Positions 37,838 to 46,570 of a stretch of 64,000 nt of DNA are shown here, one piece after another. The stretch comes from Palsa-504 sp963806335. GTDB taxonomy: Bacteria > Actinomycetota > Actinomycetes > Streptosporangiales > Streptosporangiaceae. The notes beneath the pieces are model-generated. The model made no database searches and was not told the DNA's origin. It saw only the letters and a list, made by a program, of their open reading frames with translations. Both the position numbers and the translations under genes were made by a program. Every line of letters starts with the position of its first letter. Position 1 is the first letter of the stretch. The stretch spans positions 186,001 to 250,000 of the forward strand of contig CAWDXO010000013.1 of NCBI GenBank assembly GCA_963806335.1, written 5' to 3'.

Positions 37838-39577
37838 TCAGCTCTTGTCGGCCACGCCCGCGGAATCAAAGGTCGCGACGTCACGCAGCGCGCGCGCCGC
37901 GCTTTGCACCAGCGGGAGGGCCAGCACGGCGCCGGTGCCCTCGCCCAGCCGCAGCCCGAGGTCGACGAGCGGGCGGAGCCCCAAGTAGCTAAGCGTAACC
38001 GCATGCCCGGGCTCGGCACTGCGGTGACCCGCGAAGCAGGCGGCGATCGCGTCGGGGGCCAGGGCCGCCGCGGCCAAGGCGGCGGCACCGGCGATGACCC
38101 CGTCCAGGATCACCGGCACGTGCAGGGCGGCGGCGCCGAGGATGAACCCGGCCAGCGCGCCGTGCTCGAAGCCGCCCAGCGCCGCGAGGACCCCCACCGG
38201 GTCGGCGGGATCGGGCTGGTGGCGGGCCAGACCACGACAGATGACGTCGATCTTCCGCGCGTACGTCGCCGCGTCGATCCCGGTGCCGCGACCGGTCGCC
38301 TCGACCGGGTCGGCGCCGGTGAAGGCGCAGATCAGCGCGGCGGAGGAGGTGGTGTTGGCAATACCCATGTCACCGGTGACCAGGCACCGGTTGCCCGCGG
38401 CGACCAGGTCCCGGGCGATCTCGAGGCCGGCCGTCAGCGCCGCCACCGCCTGGTCACGGGTCATCGCGGGACCTTCGGTGAAGTCCGCGGTGCCCGGCGC
38501 GATCTTGCGGGGCAGCAGCCCGGGGACGGGTTCAAGCTCGGCGGCCACCCCGATGTCGACCACCGTGACCTCGGCCCCGACCTGGGCCGCGAACGCGTTG
38601 ACCACGGCCCCGCCGGCCAGGAAGTTGGCGACCATCTGGGCGGTCACCTCCTGCGGCCACGGGCTGACGCCTTGCGCGTGCACACCATGGTCGGCCGCGA
38701 ACACCGCGACGCAGGCCGGCTCGGGCACCGGCGGCGGGCAGCTGCCCGCCAGGCCCGCCAGGCGCACCGACACCTCCTCGAGCACGCCGAGCGAGCCACG
38801 CGGCTTGGTCATCCGGTCCTGCCGTTCCCGCGCGGCGGCCATCGCCCCGGCGTCGGGCGGGGTGATGGCGGCGATCACTTCGGCGAGCGGGTCCACTGGT
38901 TCCTCCCCAGGCAGTCCGCGGCGGCCGAACTCCTCGGCGTGCACCGCCCAGGCCACCGGACGGCGACGCGCCCAGCCGGCGGTCGCGAGTTCTGGCTCCG
39001 GCGCGAACTGGTCGACGTAGCCCACGCATAGATAGGCGATCACCTCGAGGTGGGCGGGCAGCCCCAGCTCCGCCGCGAGCTCGCGCTCGTCGAAGAAGCT
39101 CACCCAGCCGACCCCGAGACCCTCGGCCCGGGCCGCCAGCCACAGGTTCGCCACCGCGAGCACGCTGGAAAAATCCGCGGTCCGCGGCTGAGTGTGCCGG
39201 CCCAGGGTGTGACGGCCGCCCCGGGTGCGGTCACAGGTAACCACGATGTTGACCGGGGTGTCGAGGATGGACTCGATCTTCAGCCGGTCGAACGCGCGGG
39301 CCCGCGCGCCGGGTAGGTCCGCCGCGAACTCGTCACGGCGCTGGCGCGCCAGGGCCGCGATCCGTTCCCGCCGCGCCCGGTCGGTGATCATGATGAAGTC
39401 CCACGGCTGCGAGAAGCCCACGGACGGTGCCTGGTGCGCCGCCGCGAGCACCCGGCCGAGCACGTCGGCGGGCACCGGCTCGGCGCGGAAGCCGCGGCGG
39501 ACGTCCCGGCGCTCCGCGATGACCCGGTATACGGCCTCGCGCTGCTCCGGCGGGAAACCGGGATCGCGCTCATCCAT
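37838..39577 (-). CDS. BluB-CobT fusion: DMB synthase and DMB phosphoribosyltransferase
   Basis: 579 residues. The first 210 are BluB, the flavin-dependent 5,6-dimethylbenzimidazole synthase (RRDVRRGFRAEPVPADVLGRVLAAAHQAPSVGFSQPWDF and GVGWVSFFDERELAAELGLP). Residues about 230-579 are CobT (RMTKPRGSLGVLEEVSVRLA, VAVFAADHGVHAQGVSPWP, TGDMGIANTTSSAAL, FEHGALAGFILGAA, EPGHAVTLSYLGLRPLVDLGLRLGEGTGAVLALPL). The two steps make DMB from FMN and attach it to ribose-phosphate, giving alpha-ribazole phosphate. The ATG at 39577 overlaps the cbiX stop by 8 bp; the longer frame to 39631 adds Thr-rich residues antisense to the cbiX His tail. Confidence 0.93.
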   Translation of the reverse strand: MDERDPGFPPEQREAVYRVIAERRDVRRGFRAEPVPADVLGRVLAAAHQAPSVGFSQPWDFIMITDRARRERIAALARQRRDEFAADLPGARARAFDRLKIESILDTPVNIVVTCDRTRGGRHTLGRHTQPRTADFSSVLAVANLWLAARAEGLGVGWVSFFDERELAAELGLPAHLEVIAYLCVGYVDQFAPEPELATAGWARRRPVAWAVHAEEFGRRGLPGEEPVDPLAEVIAAITPPDAGAMAAARERQDRMTKPRGSLGVLEEVSVRLAGLAGSCPPPVPEPACVAVFAADHGVHAQGVSPWPQEVTAQMVANFLAGGAVVNAFAAQVGAEVTVVDIGVAAELEPVPGLLPRKIAPGTADFTEGPAMTRDQAVAALTAGLEIARDLVAAGNRCLVTGDMGIANTTSSAALICAFTGADPVEATGRGTGIDAATYARKIDVICRGLARHQPDPADPVGVLAALGGFEHGALAGFILGAAALHVPVILDGVIAGAAALAAAALAPDAIAACFAGHRSAEPGHAVTLSYLGLRPLVDLGLRLGEGTGAVLALPLVQSAARALRDVATFDSAGVADKS

Positions 39578-40655
39578 GGGCGTGGGCGTGGTCGTGCGGG
39601 TGGTCGTGCGGATGCTGGGGTTCGCCGACACGGCCCTCGAAGCCCGGCATCGCGATCCGGTACACGCACACGTCGCAGTTCATCCGGATGTCTCCGGCCA
39701 GCGCCTCGTGGTACCGCTCGTACACCAGGGCCGCGACCTCGTCGCAGTCGCCGAGTACGTCGGCGCACCTGACGTCCAGTCCGGGGTGCGCGGCGGCGAA
39801 GCCGGCGGCCTGGTCAGCCACCCGGTCGGGGAGCACGCCAGGAAACAGGAAATACCTGGCCACCACGATCTGCCGGGCTCCGAGCAGGCGGCACCGCTCC
39901 AGACCCTCGCTGACGGTGGGCCCGGTCAGGGAGACGAAGGCGGTCTCGGCGAGCGGATACCCCCGGCCTTCCCACAGCAGCCGGGTGGTCTTGACCACGT
40001 CGGCGTTGGCGTCGGGATCGGAGGAGCCCCGGCCGACGAGCAGGACGGCGGGGGCGGCCGCGGGATCGGCCACCGCGGCGATCCGCGCGGCCAGCAGCTC
40101 GAGGAGCGCGGGGTGCGGGCCGAGCGGGCGGCCGTAGGTAAAGCTGAGGCCGGGATGCCGGGCGCGCTCGCGGGCCAGGGCAGCGGGGATGTCACCCTTG
40201 GCGTGCCCGGCCGCGGACAGCATCATCGGCACGGCAACCAGGCGCGCGGCGCCGGCCAGGGCAGCGCCGGCCAGAGCGGCATCGGTCAGGGCAGCGTCTG
40301 TCAGGGCAGCGTCTGTCAGGGCAGCGTCTGTCACGGCGGCGTCTGTCACGGCGGCGTCGGTCAGGGCAGCGTCGGTCAGGGCAGCGTCGGTCAGGGCAGC
40401 GTCGGCCAGGGCAGCGTCGGCCAGAGCAGCGTCGGCCAGAGCGGCATCGGCCAGGGCAGCGTCGGTCAGGGCAGCGTCGGTCAGGGCAGCGACGGCCTCG
40501 CGCAGCGGCGGCGGGGACAGCTCGATGAAGCCGCCCGCCACCCGCGTTCCCTCGGCGGCGGCCAGCTTGCCGACCCGCGCGGCGAGCGCGTGGAAGGCCT
40601 CAACCCCGGCCTGATCGCGGGTACCGTGCGCGGCCAGCAGCAGCGGCGGCCTCAC
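39570..40655 (-). CDS. cbiX: Sirohydrochlorin cobaltochelatase CbiX with a 16-unit pentapeptide insertion
   Basis: 361 residues. The N-terminal chelatase lobe carries the metal His in LAAHGTRDQAG, and after FIELSPPPLREAV comes an 80-residue insertion made of 16 AL(T/A)DA units. The fold resumes at RLVAVPMMLSAAGHAKGDIPAAL with the second conserved His. The second lobe (VLLVGRGSSDPDANADVVKTTRLL) completes a two-lobed chelatase. The tail has MNCDVCVYR, the MxCxxC iron-sulphur motif of CbiX-type chelatases, and a His-rich end (HPHDHPHDHAHAHG), likely to bind cobalt or nickel. It inserts cobalt into sirohydrochlorin. The GTG start overlaps the cobH stop. Confidence 0.9.
   Translation of the reverse strand: MRPPLLLAAHGTRDQAGVEAFHALAARVGKLAAAEGTRVAGGFIELSPPPLREAVAALTDAALTDAALADAALADAALADAALADAALTDAALTDAALTDAAVTDAAVTDAALTDAALTDAALTDAALAGAALAGAARLVAVPMMLSAAGHAKGDIPAALARERARHPGLSFTYGRPLGPHPALLELLAARIAAVADPAAAPAVLLVGRGSSDPDANADVVKTTRLLWEGRGYPLAETAFVSLTGPTVSEGLERCRLLGARQIVVARYFLFPGVLPDRVADQAAGFAAAHPGLDVRCADVLGDCDEVAALVYERYHEALAGDIRMNCDVCVYRIAMPGFEGRVGEPQHPHDHPHDHAHAHG
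40248..40487. repeat. 16 tandem 15-bp units inside cbiX
   Basis: The units read CAGGGCAGCGTCGGT with small changes on the plus strand, encoding ALTDA, ALADA, AVTDA or ALAGA on the minus strand. All are in frame. Relatives have about one helix turn in this position. Confidence 0.92.
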
Positions 40656-41266
40656 TGGGCTGCTCCCTGGTCATCATCGTCTTCGTCCTTGGCGATGCGG
40701 AGCAGGGCGTTGAACGCCGCCACCGCCACCGCGGAACCGCCCTTCTCCGAGACGTTACTCAGCGCGGGCAGGCCGCTCGCGCGCAACTCGTCCTTTGCCG
40801 CGGCGGCGCCGACGAACCCGACGGGGACGCCGATGACCAGCGCGGGTTCGACCTGCCTGCTGATGATTTCGAACAGCGCCGTCGGGGCGCAGCCCACCAG
40901 CCACACCGCGCCTGGCCCGGCCTCCCCGAACGCCAGCCGCACCGAGGCCGCGCTGAGCGTGATGTCCGCCGTCCGGGCCAGCCGCGCCGACAAAGAGTCG
41001 GTTATCTTGCAGATCACCGGATAGCGCGTGATGCCAGACGCGACCATGGCCACGTCGGCCACGACGGGAGCGCCGCGCCGCAGCGCCTCGACACCGGCCG
41101 CCAGCGCCCGTTCGTCGCACACCAAGTCGGTGACGTAGTCGAAGTCGGCGGTCGCGTGGATCACGCGCTCGGTCACGGCCCGGGTGAGCGCGGGCAGTCC
41201 GCTCAGGTCGATCCGGGACCGCAGGATGCGGTACGACTCGGCCTCGATGGGATGGACCTCGGTCAT
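40652..41266 (-). CDS. cobH: Precorrin-8X methylmutase
   Basis: 204 residues. It contains EAESYRILRSRIDLSGLPALTRAVTERVIHATADFDY with the conserved catalytic His, PVVADVAMVASGITRY, and the VIGVPVGFVGAAAAKDEL and SEKGGSAVAVAAFNALL signature. It moves a methyl group from C11 to C12 to form hydrogenobyrinate or cobyrinate. The ATG at 41266 overlaps the ferredoxin stop (ATGA) and follows GAGGTGA; a longer start at 41308 has no support. Confidence 0.95.
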   Translation of the reverse strand: MTEVHPIEAESYRILRSRIDLSGLPALTRAVTERVIHATADFDYVTDLVCDERALAAGVEALRRGAPVVADVAMVASGITRYPVICKITDSLSARLARTADITLSAASVRLAFGEAGPGAVWLVGCAPTALFEIISRQVEPALVIGVPVGFVGAAAAKDELRASGLPALSNVSEKGGSAVAVAAFNALLRIAKDEDDDDQGAAQ

Positions 41267-41436
41267 GGCTTCACCTCTATCGCGTCGGCCGGGCAGATTT
41301 CCACGCACTCACCGCACTCGCTGCACAGCTCGCGCAGGACCACCAGGGCTCTCCCCTGGGGACGAATGGCGTGCTCGGGACAGGTGAGCAGGCAGGCGCC
41401 GCAACCGCGGCACTCGGCCGTGACCACCGGGATCAC
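41263..41436 (-). CDS. Two-cluster 4Fe-4S ferredoxin in the cobalamin operon
   Basis: 57 residues with two CxxCxxCxxxCP sets: CRGCGACLLTCPEHAI and CSECGECVEICPADAI. It is a 2[4Fe-4S] ferredoxin. The GTG at 41436 overlaps the cobJ stop (GTGA) and is chosen over a GTG at 41448. Its place between cobJ and cobH suggests it donates electrons to an oxygen-sensitive corrin step or to cobalt reduction before adenosylation; this is inference. Confidence 0.85.
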   Translation of the reverse strand: MIPVVTAECRGCGACLLTCPEHAIRPQGRALVVLRELCSECGECVEICPADAIEVKP

Positions 41437-43136
41437 GGCTCGGCCCACCGGTAGTCGCGCGGGGTCACCATCCGGCCGGCCTGCACCCGGGTCCGGGACG
41501 AGCCCACGACGACCAGCGTGTGCATATCCACCAGCCCGGGATCGAACTCGGCCAGCGTGGCGACCGACGCGACCTGCCCCGGACGGGTGGCGTTCCTGAC
41601 CCAGCCGACCGGCGTGCCGGGCGGCCGGTGCGCGGCCAGCAGCTCAAGCGCCCGGCGCAGCTGCCATGTGCGCCTGGCGCTGGCCGGGTTATAAAAGCAG
41701 GTCACCAGGTCGCCCTCGGCCGCGGCCATGATCCGGCGCTCGATCACCGGCCAGGCCGTATGCAGGTCGGACAGCGAGATCATCGCGTGGTCGTGGCCGA
41801 GCGGCGCGCCGAGCACGGCCGCCGCGGCTAGCGCGGCGGTCACCCCGGGCACCACCGTGACATCGATATCGTCGCCGGCCAGTTCGAGCGCCGGGCTGCC
41901 CATCGCGTACACGCCCGCGTCGCCGGAGCCGATGAGCGCCACCGACCGGCCCGCCCGCGCCTGCGCCACGGCCTCGGCGGCCCGTTCCTGTTCGGCCCCC
42001 AGGCCGCTGGCCAGCACCCGCGTTCCCGGCCGCAGCACGTCGGTGACCTGCTCCAGGTAGCTATCGAGCCCGGCCACCACGGCGGCGCGGCGCAATCCGG
42101 CTACCGCGCGCGGCGTCATCAGGTCCCGGGCGCCCGGCCCGATCCCGATCACCGTCAGCCGGCCCCGCGGCCGGCGCCTGGCCACTGCCACCGTGGCGTG
42201 GGCGCTGGCCCGCTTGGCGGCCAGCAGCGTCGCGCCCGGGTGGATCAGCACCGCCGCCTCGGCGACGCTCGGCGTGCCCACGGCCCGCCGCACGACCTCG
42301 CTCGGGTTGGGGACCGGGACCGCGGCCAGCCGATCCGCCGGGAAGGTGACGACCCGCCACCCGCGAATCGCCGCTGCCGCCTGCAAACCCTGCTCGTCCG
42401 CCTTCACTTCGGCCGTAGCGATATACCGAACGGACAGTGGTGACACGCCCAGGTCAGCCAGCGAGCCGTCGATGAGCTGGCCGATCTCGGCGGCGGGGGC
42501 GCCGCGGCTCGCACCCACGCCGACAAGCAGTGACGGGGGGCGGTAGACGACGGCCCGTTCGGTAGAAATGTCTTTCTGGTCGGTCACCACGACGGCGGGT
42601 ATCCCCGGTTCCGGCCGGTCGGTGCGCACGACGTTCGGGGGCAGCGCCGGCAGCGGCCATTCGATGTCGGCGGTGAAGGTGACCCGCTCGCCGGACAGGA
42701 TCGCGGTGCCCACGGCGGCGAGGTCGCTGCCCGGCTCGAGCTTGAAGTCCAGGTCGGCGCCGAACTCGTCGAGCGCGATTCCGCCGGCCGCGTCGCTGGC
42801 CGTGGTGATGACCGGCTCGGCCCCCAGCACCAGGGCGACCCGCCCGGCCAGCGCGTTGCCGCCGCCGGCGTGGGCGCTGAGTACGGGGACCGCGTAGCGC
42901 AGCGCCTCGTCCACGCAGACCACCCCGGGATCGGCACCCTTGCCGTGCAGCAGCGGGGCGATCAGCCGGACGGTCGCGCCGACGGCCAGGAAGCACACGA
43001 TCGCGTCGCATTCGGCGAAGGCTTTCGGCACGGCGGTGCTGGCCGGCTCGTCGTAATGCCTGGCGTCCGGCCATTGCGCGGCCAGCCGCCTCGCGGCGGC
43101 GCGGCCCGCCTTGGTCACGCTGATCAGGCCGATCAT
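41433..43136 (-). CDS. cobJ: CbiG-CobJ fusion: cobalt-precorrin-5A hydrolase and precorrin-3B C17-methyltransferase
   Basis: 567 residues. The first 320 are CbiG (MIGLISVTKAGRAAARRLA, VLGAEPVITTASDAAGGIALDEFG, and the C-terminal LLVGVGASRGAPAAEIGQLI). Residues about 325-567 are a CobJ/CbiH tetrapyrrole methylase (LTVIGIGPGARDLMTPRAVAGLRRA, IGSGDAGVYAMGSPALEL, VVPGVTAALAAAAVLGAPLGHD, TCFYNPASARRTWQLRRALELL). It contracts the ring by methylation at C17 and opens the delta-lactone. The ATG at 43136 overlaps the cobL stop by 4 bp. Such fusions are known. Confidence 0.95.
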   Translation of the reverse strand: MIGLISVTKAGRAAARRLAAQWPDARHYDEPASTAVPKAFAECDAIVCFLAVGATVRLIAPLLHGKGADPGVVCVDEALRYAVPVLSAHAGGGNALAGRVALVLGAEPVITTASDAAGGIALDEFGADLDFKLEPGSDLAAVGTAILSGERVTFTADIEWPLPALPPNVVRTDRPEPGIPAVVVTDQKDISTERAVVYRPPSLLVGVGASRGAPAAEIGQLIDGSLADLGVSPLSVRYIATAEVKADEQGLQAAAAIRGWRVVTFPADRLAAVPVPNPSEVVRRAVGTPSVAEAAVLIHPGATLLAAKRASAHATVAVARRRPRGRLTVIGIGPGARDLMTPRAVAGLRRAAVVAGLDSYLEQVTDVLRPGTRVLASGLGAEQERAAEAVAQARAGRSVALIGSGDAGVYAMGSPALELAGDDIDVTVVPGVTAALAAAAVLGAPLGHDHAMISLSDLHTAWPVIERRIMAAAEGDLVTCFYNPASARRTWQLRRALELLAAHRPPGTPVGWVRNATRPGQVASVATLAEFDPGLVDMHTLVVVGSSRTRVQAGRMVTPRDYRWAEP

Positions 43137-44320
43137 GGTTTTTCTCCGCTGAGGACGAAGACGGGGTTCCCGGCGGCGAGGCGGAGGGAGCCTCCCGGCA
43201 GGGGAGCCAGCCGGGAGGCCTGGAGCTGGACGCCCGCGGGGCGGTAGCCGAGCTCGGTGAGCAGGTCGCTGGTCTCGCCGACGCGCTGGACCGCGGCCAG
43301 GGTGACCACGACGCGGCCGGGGTTGCAGGCGCGGACCGCGGCTTCGAGCACGGCGCGGTCGCCGCCGCCGAGAAACAGGGCGTCCGCTTTGGGCAAGCCG
43401 GTTAGCGCTCCGGGTGCGCGGCCTTGCTGGACCCTTAGGTATACGCCGTGATCGGCAGCGTTTTTGCGGATGCGGTCGCACTGGGCTTGGTCGGCCTCGA
43501 CGGCGATCACGTACGCGCCGAACCGGGCGCACTCCACCGCGACGGACCCCGATCCCGCGCCCACGTCCCAGATGGTGCGGCCGGGGGCCGGGCCGAGCCG
43601 GGCCAGCACCAGCGCGCGGACCTCCGCCTTGGTGATCATCGAGTCGCGGTGCTCGAACTCGTCCTCGGGCAGGGCCCAGCGGTGGGGGGCGCCCGGGTGG
43701 CCGGCCAGCCAGCGCGGGCCCGCTTCCGGGGTTCGCGGATCGACCGAGATCAGGACGTTGGGCTCGGCGAATGCGCGGTGAGGTTCGGCGCCCAGGTCGG
43801 TGACGCGTTCGGCGGGGGTGCCGAGGCGTTCCGCGACGTATACCTGCCTGCCCGCGGCCAGCAGCTCGGTCCCGATTTCGTGAGCCGTCCCGGGCGCGGT
43901 CAGGATCGCGGCCTTGGGGTGGGCGAGCGCGGCGGCGACAGCCTGCCGCGGATCGCGGCCGTGGGCTGTCGTCACGAGGGCGTCGTCCCAGTCCAGGCCC
44001 AGCCGGGCGAAGGCGAGCGCGGCCGAGGACACCGCCGGGATGACCTGGGGCCTGATGCCGCGGGCACGCAGGGCGCGGACGATCCCGAAGAAGCCCGGGT
44101 CGCCCGAGGCCAGCACCGCCACCCGGCCGGAGCTCGCCCTCGCCACGATGGCGTCGAGCGCGTCGTCCAGGCGCTTGAGCTCCAGGCGTTCCGCGTGGTC
44201 GGGGATGTCGGCCGCGTCCAGGTGCCTGGGGGCGCCGACGACGAGCTCGGCGGCGGCGAGGGCGGCGGCCGCCTCGGGGGCAGGAGGCCGGCCGTCGCGC
44301 CCGATCACGGTGACCGTCAT
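43133..44320 (-). CDS. cobL: Precorrin-6Y C5,15-methyltransferase (decarboxylating)
   Basis: 395 residues with two domains, CobL-like. The N-terminal CbiE-type methylase begins TVTVIGRDG and has VVGAPRHLDAADIP, LASGDPGFFGI and VSSAALAFARLGL. The C-terminal CbiT-type SAM domain has HRDSMITKAEVRALVLARLGPAPG then IWDVGAGSGSVAVECARFG. The enzyme methylates C5 and C15 and decarboxylates the C12 acetate. The ATG at 44320 overlaps the corrected cbiD stop (ATGA). Confidence 0.95.
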   Translation of the reverse strand: MTVTVIGRDGRPPAPEAAAALAAAELVVGAPRHLDAADIPDHAERLELKRLDDALDAIVARASSGRVAVLASGDPGFFGIVRALRARGIRPQVIPAVSSAALAFARLGLDWDDALVTTAHGRDPRQAVAAALAHPKAAILTAPGTAHEIGTELLAAGRQVYVAERLGTPAERVTDLGAEPHRAFAEPNVLISVDPRTPEAGPRWLAGHPGAPHRWALPEDEFEHRDSMITKAEVRALVLARLGPAPGRTIWDVGAGSGSVAVECARFGAYVIAVEADQAQCDRIRKNAADHGVYLRVQQGRAPGALTGLPKADALFLGGGDRAVLEAAVRACNPGRVVVTLAAVQRVGETSDLLTELGYRPAGVQLQASRLAPLPGGSLRLAAGNPVFVLSGEKP

Positions 44321-45488
44321 GCGGCCACCGCCGAGGCGATCTTCGTGCGGCCGGTGAAGTCGACCATGATGACCTGGATCTTCGGTACCGCTTGGCCTGG
44401 TTGGGCTATCTCCGTGCTGAACCGGGCGAGCACCTGGGCGACGCGGGCGCACAGCTCGCGGCCCGCGGGCGCCAGCAGGCCGGCCTCGCCCAGAGTTCGG
44501 CCGCGTGCCGGGCCGTGTTCGCCCCGCCCACCTGGTCGGCCAGGTCCGGCGCGCCGCCGGCGGCCAGGGTGATGTCACGCAGCAGGGACAGCGACACCTT
44601 CGAGCGGGTGTAGTGCGTCATCAGCACGCCGGCGGCCAGCTTGGTGAGCTTGCCCGCCATCCCGACGAACACCACCCGGGATAGCCCGTGCTCGACCGCG
44701 CGGCGAAGCGCCGCGCCGGTGAAGTCGCCGACCTCGACAAAGGAGACCTCGGGAAGTTCGGGGAACAGCCGCATCGCACCTTGCTCGGTGCGTCCGCCGG
44801 TGCACAGCACCAGCGCGCTCTCGCCCTGGCCTTGCTGGGCGGCCAGCACCGCGACCGCCTGCTCGACGCTGGCCCGCCAGGACGCGGTGGAGAACGGCCG
44901 GACGATGCCGGTGGTGCCGAGAATCGAGATCCCCCCGATAATGCCGAGCCTGGCATTGGTGGTCTTGCGCGCCATCCGCTCGCCGTCGGGGACCGAGATG
45001 ACTACGCCGACGCCATGCTGGGTGAGGTCGATGACCTCGCCGACCGCCTGGGTGATCATCGCGCGCGGGACCGGGTTGATGGCGGGGCCTCCGACCTCGA
45101 GGCCGAGGCCCGGCTTAGTGACCACGCCCACCCCCATGCCGCCGTCCAGCTCGATCCCTGGCTCGCCGCGCCAGCGCACCGTGGCGGTCAGCCGCGCGCC
45201 GTGCGTGACGTCGGGATCGTCGCCCGCGTCCTTCACCACGATGGCCTCGGCCGTGTGCGGTGGTACCAGGGTGCATTCAGCCACCGGGAAACTGACGCGC
45301 TGGCCGGACGGCAGGCCGATTTCGACGCTCTGCTGGGCTTCCCCGGTGCGCAGCGCGATGGTGGCCGCCTTCGCGGCCGCGGCCGCGCAGGTGCCGGTGG
45401 TCCAGCCGGTCCGCAGCGCCTGTTTCCTGACCTTCGCCGTCCGCGGCAGGTCGGGCTCGAGCAGCTCGGGCTCATCCGGCTGGGTCAC
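44317..45488 (-). CDS. cbiD: Cobalt-precorrin-5B C1-methyltransferase, frameshifted near its C-terminus
   Basis: The body is clear CbiD: RTGWTTGTCAAAAAKAATIALRTG, GDDPDVTHGARLTATV, GVGVVTKPGLGLEVGGPAINPVPR, GGISILGTTGIVRPFS, VVFVGMAGKLTKLAAGVLMTHYTRSKV. At TARHAAELW the frame is lost and would end at 44406. One added G near 44488-44491 restores GEAGLLAPAGRELCARVAQVL, then VPKIQVIMVDFTGRTKIASAVAA and a stop that overlaps cobL by 4 bp. The correct frame is supported by this overlap. The GTG at 45488 overlaps the cobM stop (GTGA). Either a one-base deletion or a sequence error. Confidence 0.88.
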
Positions 45489-46294
45489 GGCGTGTCCGTC
45501 GCGGTGGTCCGGTCCGCTTGGCGGAGCTGTTTCCTGGCCTGCCGTTCGGCCCGGCGGTAACCGTGAAAATGGCCCGGATGGTAGAGGTGGGAACGGCTGC
45601 CTTCGGCGGCCAGCCCGGGCCCGACCAGCACCAGCGTATGCTTCCAGAGCTTGCGCTCGCGGATGGTGGCGGCGAGGTCGGCCAGGGCACACTGGATGAT
45701 CAGCTCGTCCGGCCAGGTCACCTGGAAGGCGACGACGCACGGGGTGTCCGGCGGGTAGCCGCCCGCTAGCAGTTCGTCCTGCAGCTGGGCGGACCGCGCG
45801 GCCGAAAGGAACAGCGCCATCGTCGTGCCGTGGCGGGCGAACTCGGCGACCCGCTCCCCCGACGGCATCGGAGTCTTGCCGCCGCCGAGCCTGGTCAAGA
45901 TCACGGACTGGGCGACTTCCGGGATGGTCAGCTCGCGGCCGATCCGCGCGGCCACGGCGGTGAAGCTGGACACCCCGGGCACGATCTCGGTATCGAGGTT
46001 CAGCGCCGCGCACTGCTCGAGCTGCTCCTGGATCGCTCCCCACAGCGAGGGGTCACCGGAGTGGACGCGAGCCACGGTTAGTTTTCCCCGCGCGGCTCGT
46101 TCGTAGTAAGGCAGCACGCCCTCCATCGGCAGCCGCGCCGAGTCCACGATCTCCGCGCCGGGCCGGGCGTGGGAGAGCACGTCGGGGTGCACCAGGCTCG
46201 AGGCCCAGATCACGATGTCGGCCGCGGCTATCGTTTGCGCGCCACGCAACGTCAGCAGGTCCGGCGCGCCGGGGCCGGCTCCGACGAAAGACAC
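45485..46294 (-). CDS. cobM: Precorrin-4 C11-methyltransferase
   Basis: 269 residues from GTG at 46294. The family start VSFVGAGPGAPDLLTLRGAQTIAAADIVIWASSLV is immediate. Other motifs are VARVHSGDPSLWGAIQEQ, VPGVSSFTAVAARIGRELTIPEV, LILTRLGGGKTPMP-like (here VILTRLGGGKTPMPSGE) and VGPGLAAEGSRSHLYHPGHFHGYR. The frame is open further upstream to 46618 through the repeat block; with one base removed near 46469, cobI would run through the repeats into cobM. The short start leaves a 169-bp gap after cobI that is out of character for this operon, so a fusion protein is a real alternative. Confidence 0.85.
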   Translation of the reverse strand: MSFVGAGPGAPDLLTLRGAQTIAAADIVIWASSLVHPDVLSHARPGAEIVDSARLPMEGVLPYYERAARGKLTVARVHSGDPSLWGAIQEQLEQCAALNLDTEIVPGVSSFTAVAARIGRELTIPEVAQSVILTRLGGGKTPMPSGERVAEFARHGTTMALFLSAARSAQLQDELLAGGYPPDTPCVVAFQVTWPDELIIQCALADLAATIRERKLWKHTLVLVGPGLAAEGSRSHLYHPGHFHGYRRAERQARKQLRQADRTTATDTP

Positions 46295-46305
46295 GCGGCC
46301 CGTGG

Positions 46306-46570
46306 CCGGCTCGATGGAGCTGGCGTCAGCCGGCCCGGTCCCGCTAGCCTCAGCCGGCCCGGTGGAGCTGGCCTCAACCGGCTCGGTGGAGCTGGCCTCA
46401 GCCGGCCCGGTCCCGCTAGCCTCAACCGGCCCGGTGGAGCTGGCCTCAACCGGCCCGGTCCCGCTAGCGCTCAACCGGCCCGGTGGAGCTGGCCTCAGCC
46501 GGCCCGGTCCCGCTAGCCTCAACCGGCCCGGTGGAGCTGGCCTCAACCGGCCCGGTCCCGCTAGCCTCAA
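46306..46570. repeat. 24-bp tandem repeats between cobI and cobM
   Basis: About eleven 24-bp units alternate CTCAACCGGCCCGGTGGAG-type and CTCAACCGGCCCGGTCCCG-type ends. On the minus strand they encode VEASGTGP/VEASSTGP octapeptides. One unit has an extra base (GCTAGCGCTCAA at about 46469), which ends the cobI frame. Confidence 0.9.

Noticed and set aside
40189..40614. Plus-strand open frame with alanine/serine repeats opposite cbiX
   Set aside because: It is the antisense of the 15-bp repeat block; no start signal or domain.
42551..42572. Similarity of GGCCCGTTCGGT and AGAAA in cbiG to the hairpin at 55929
   Set aside because: Short match with no inverted partner in cbiG; probably chance.
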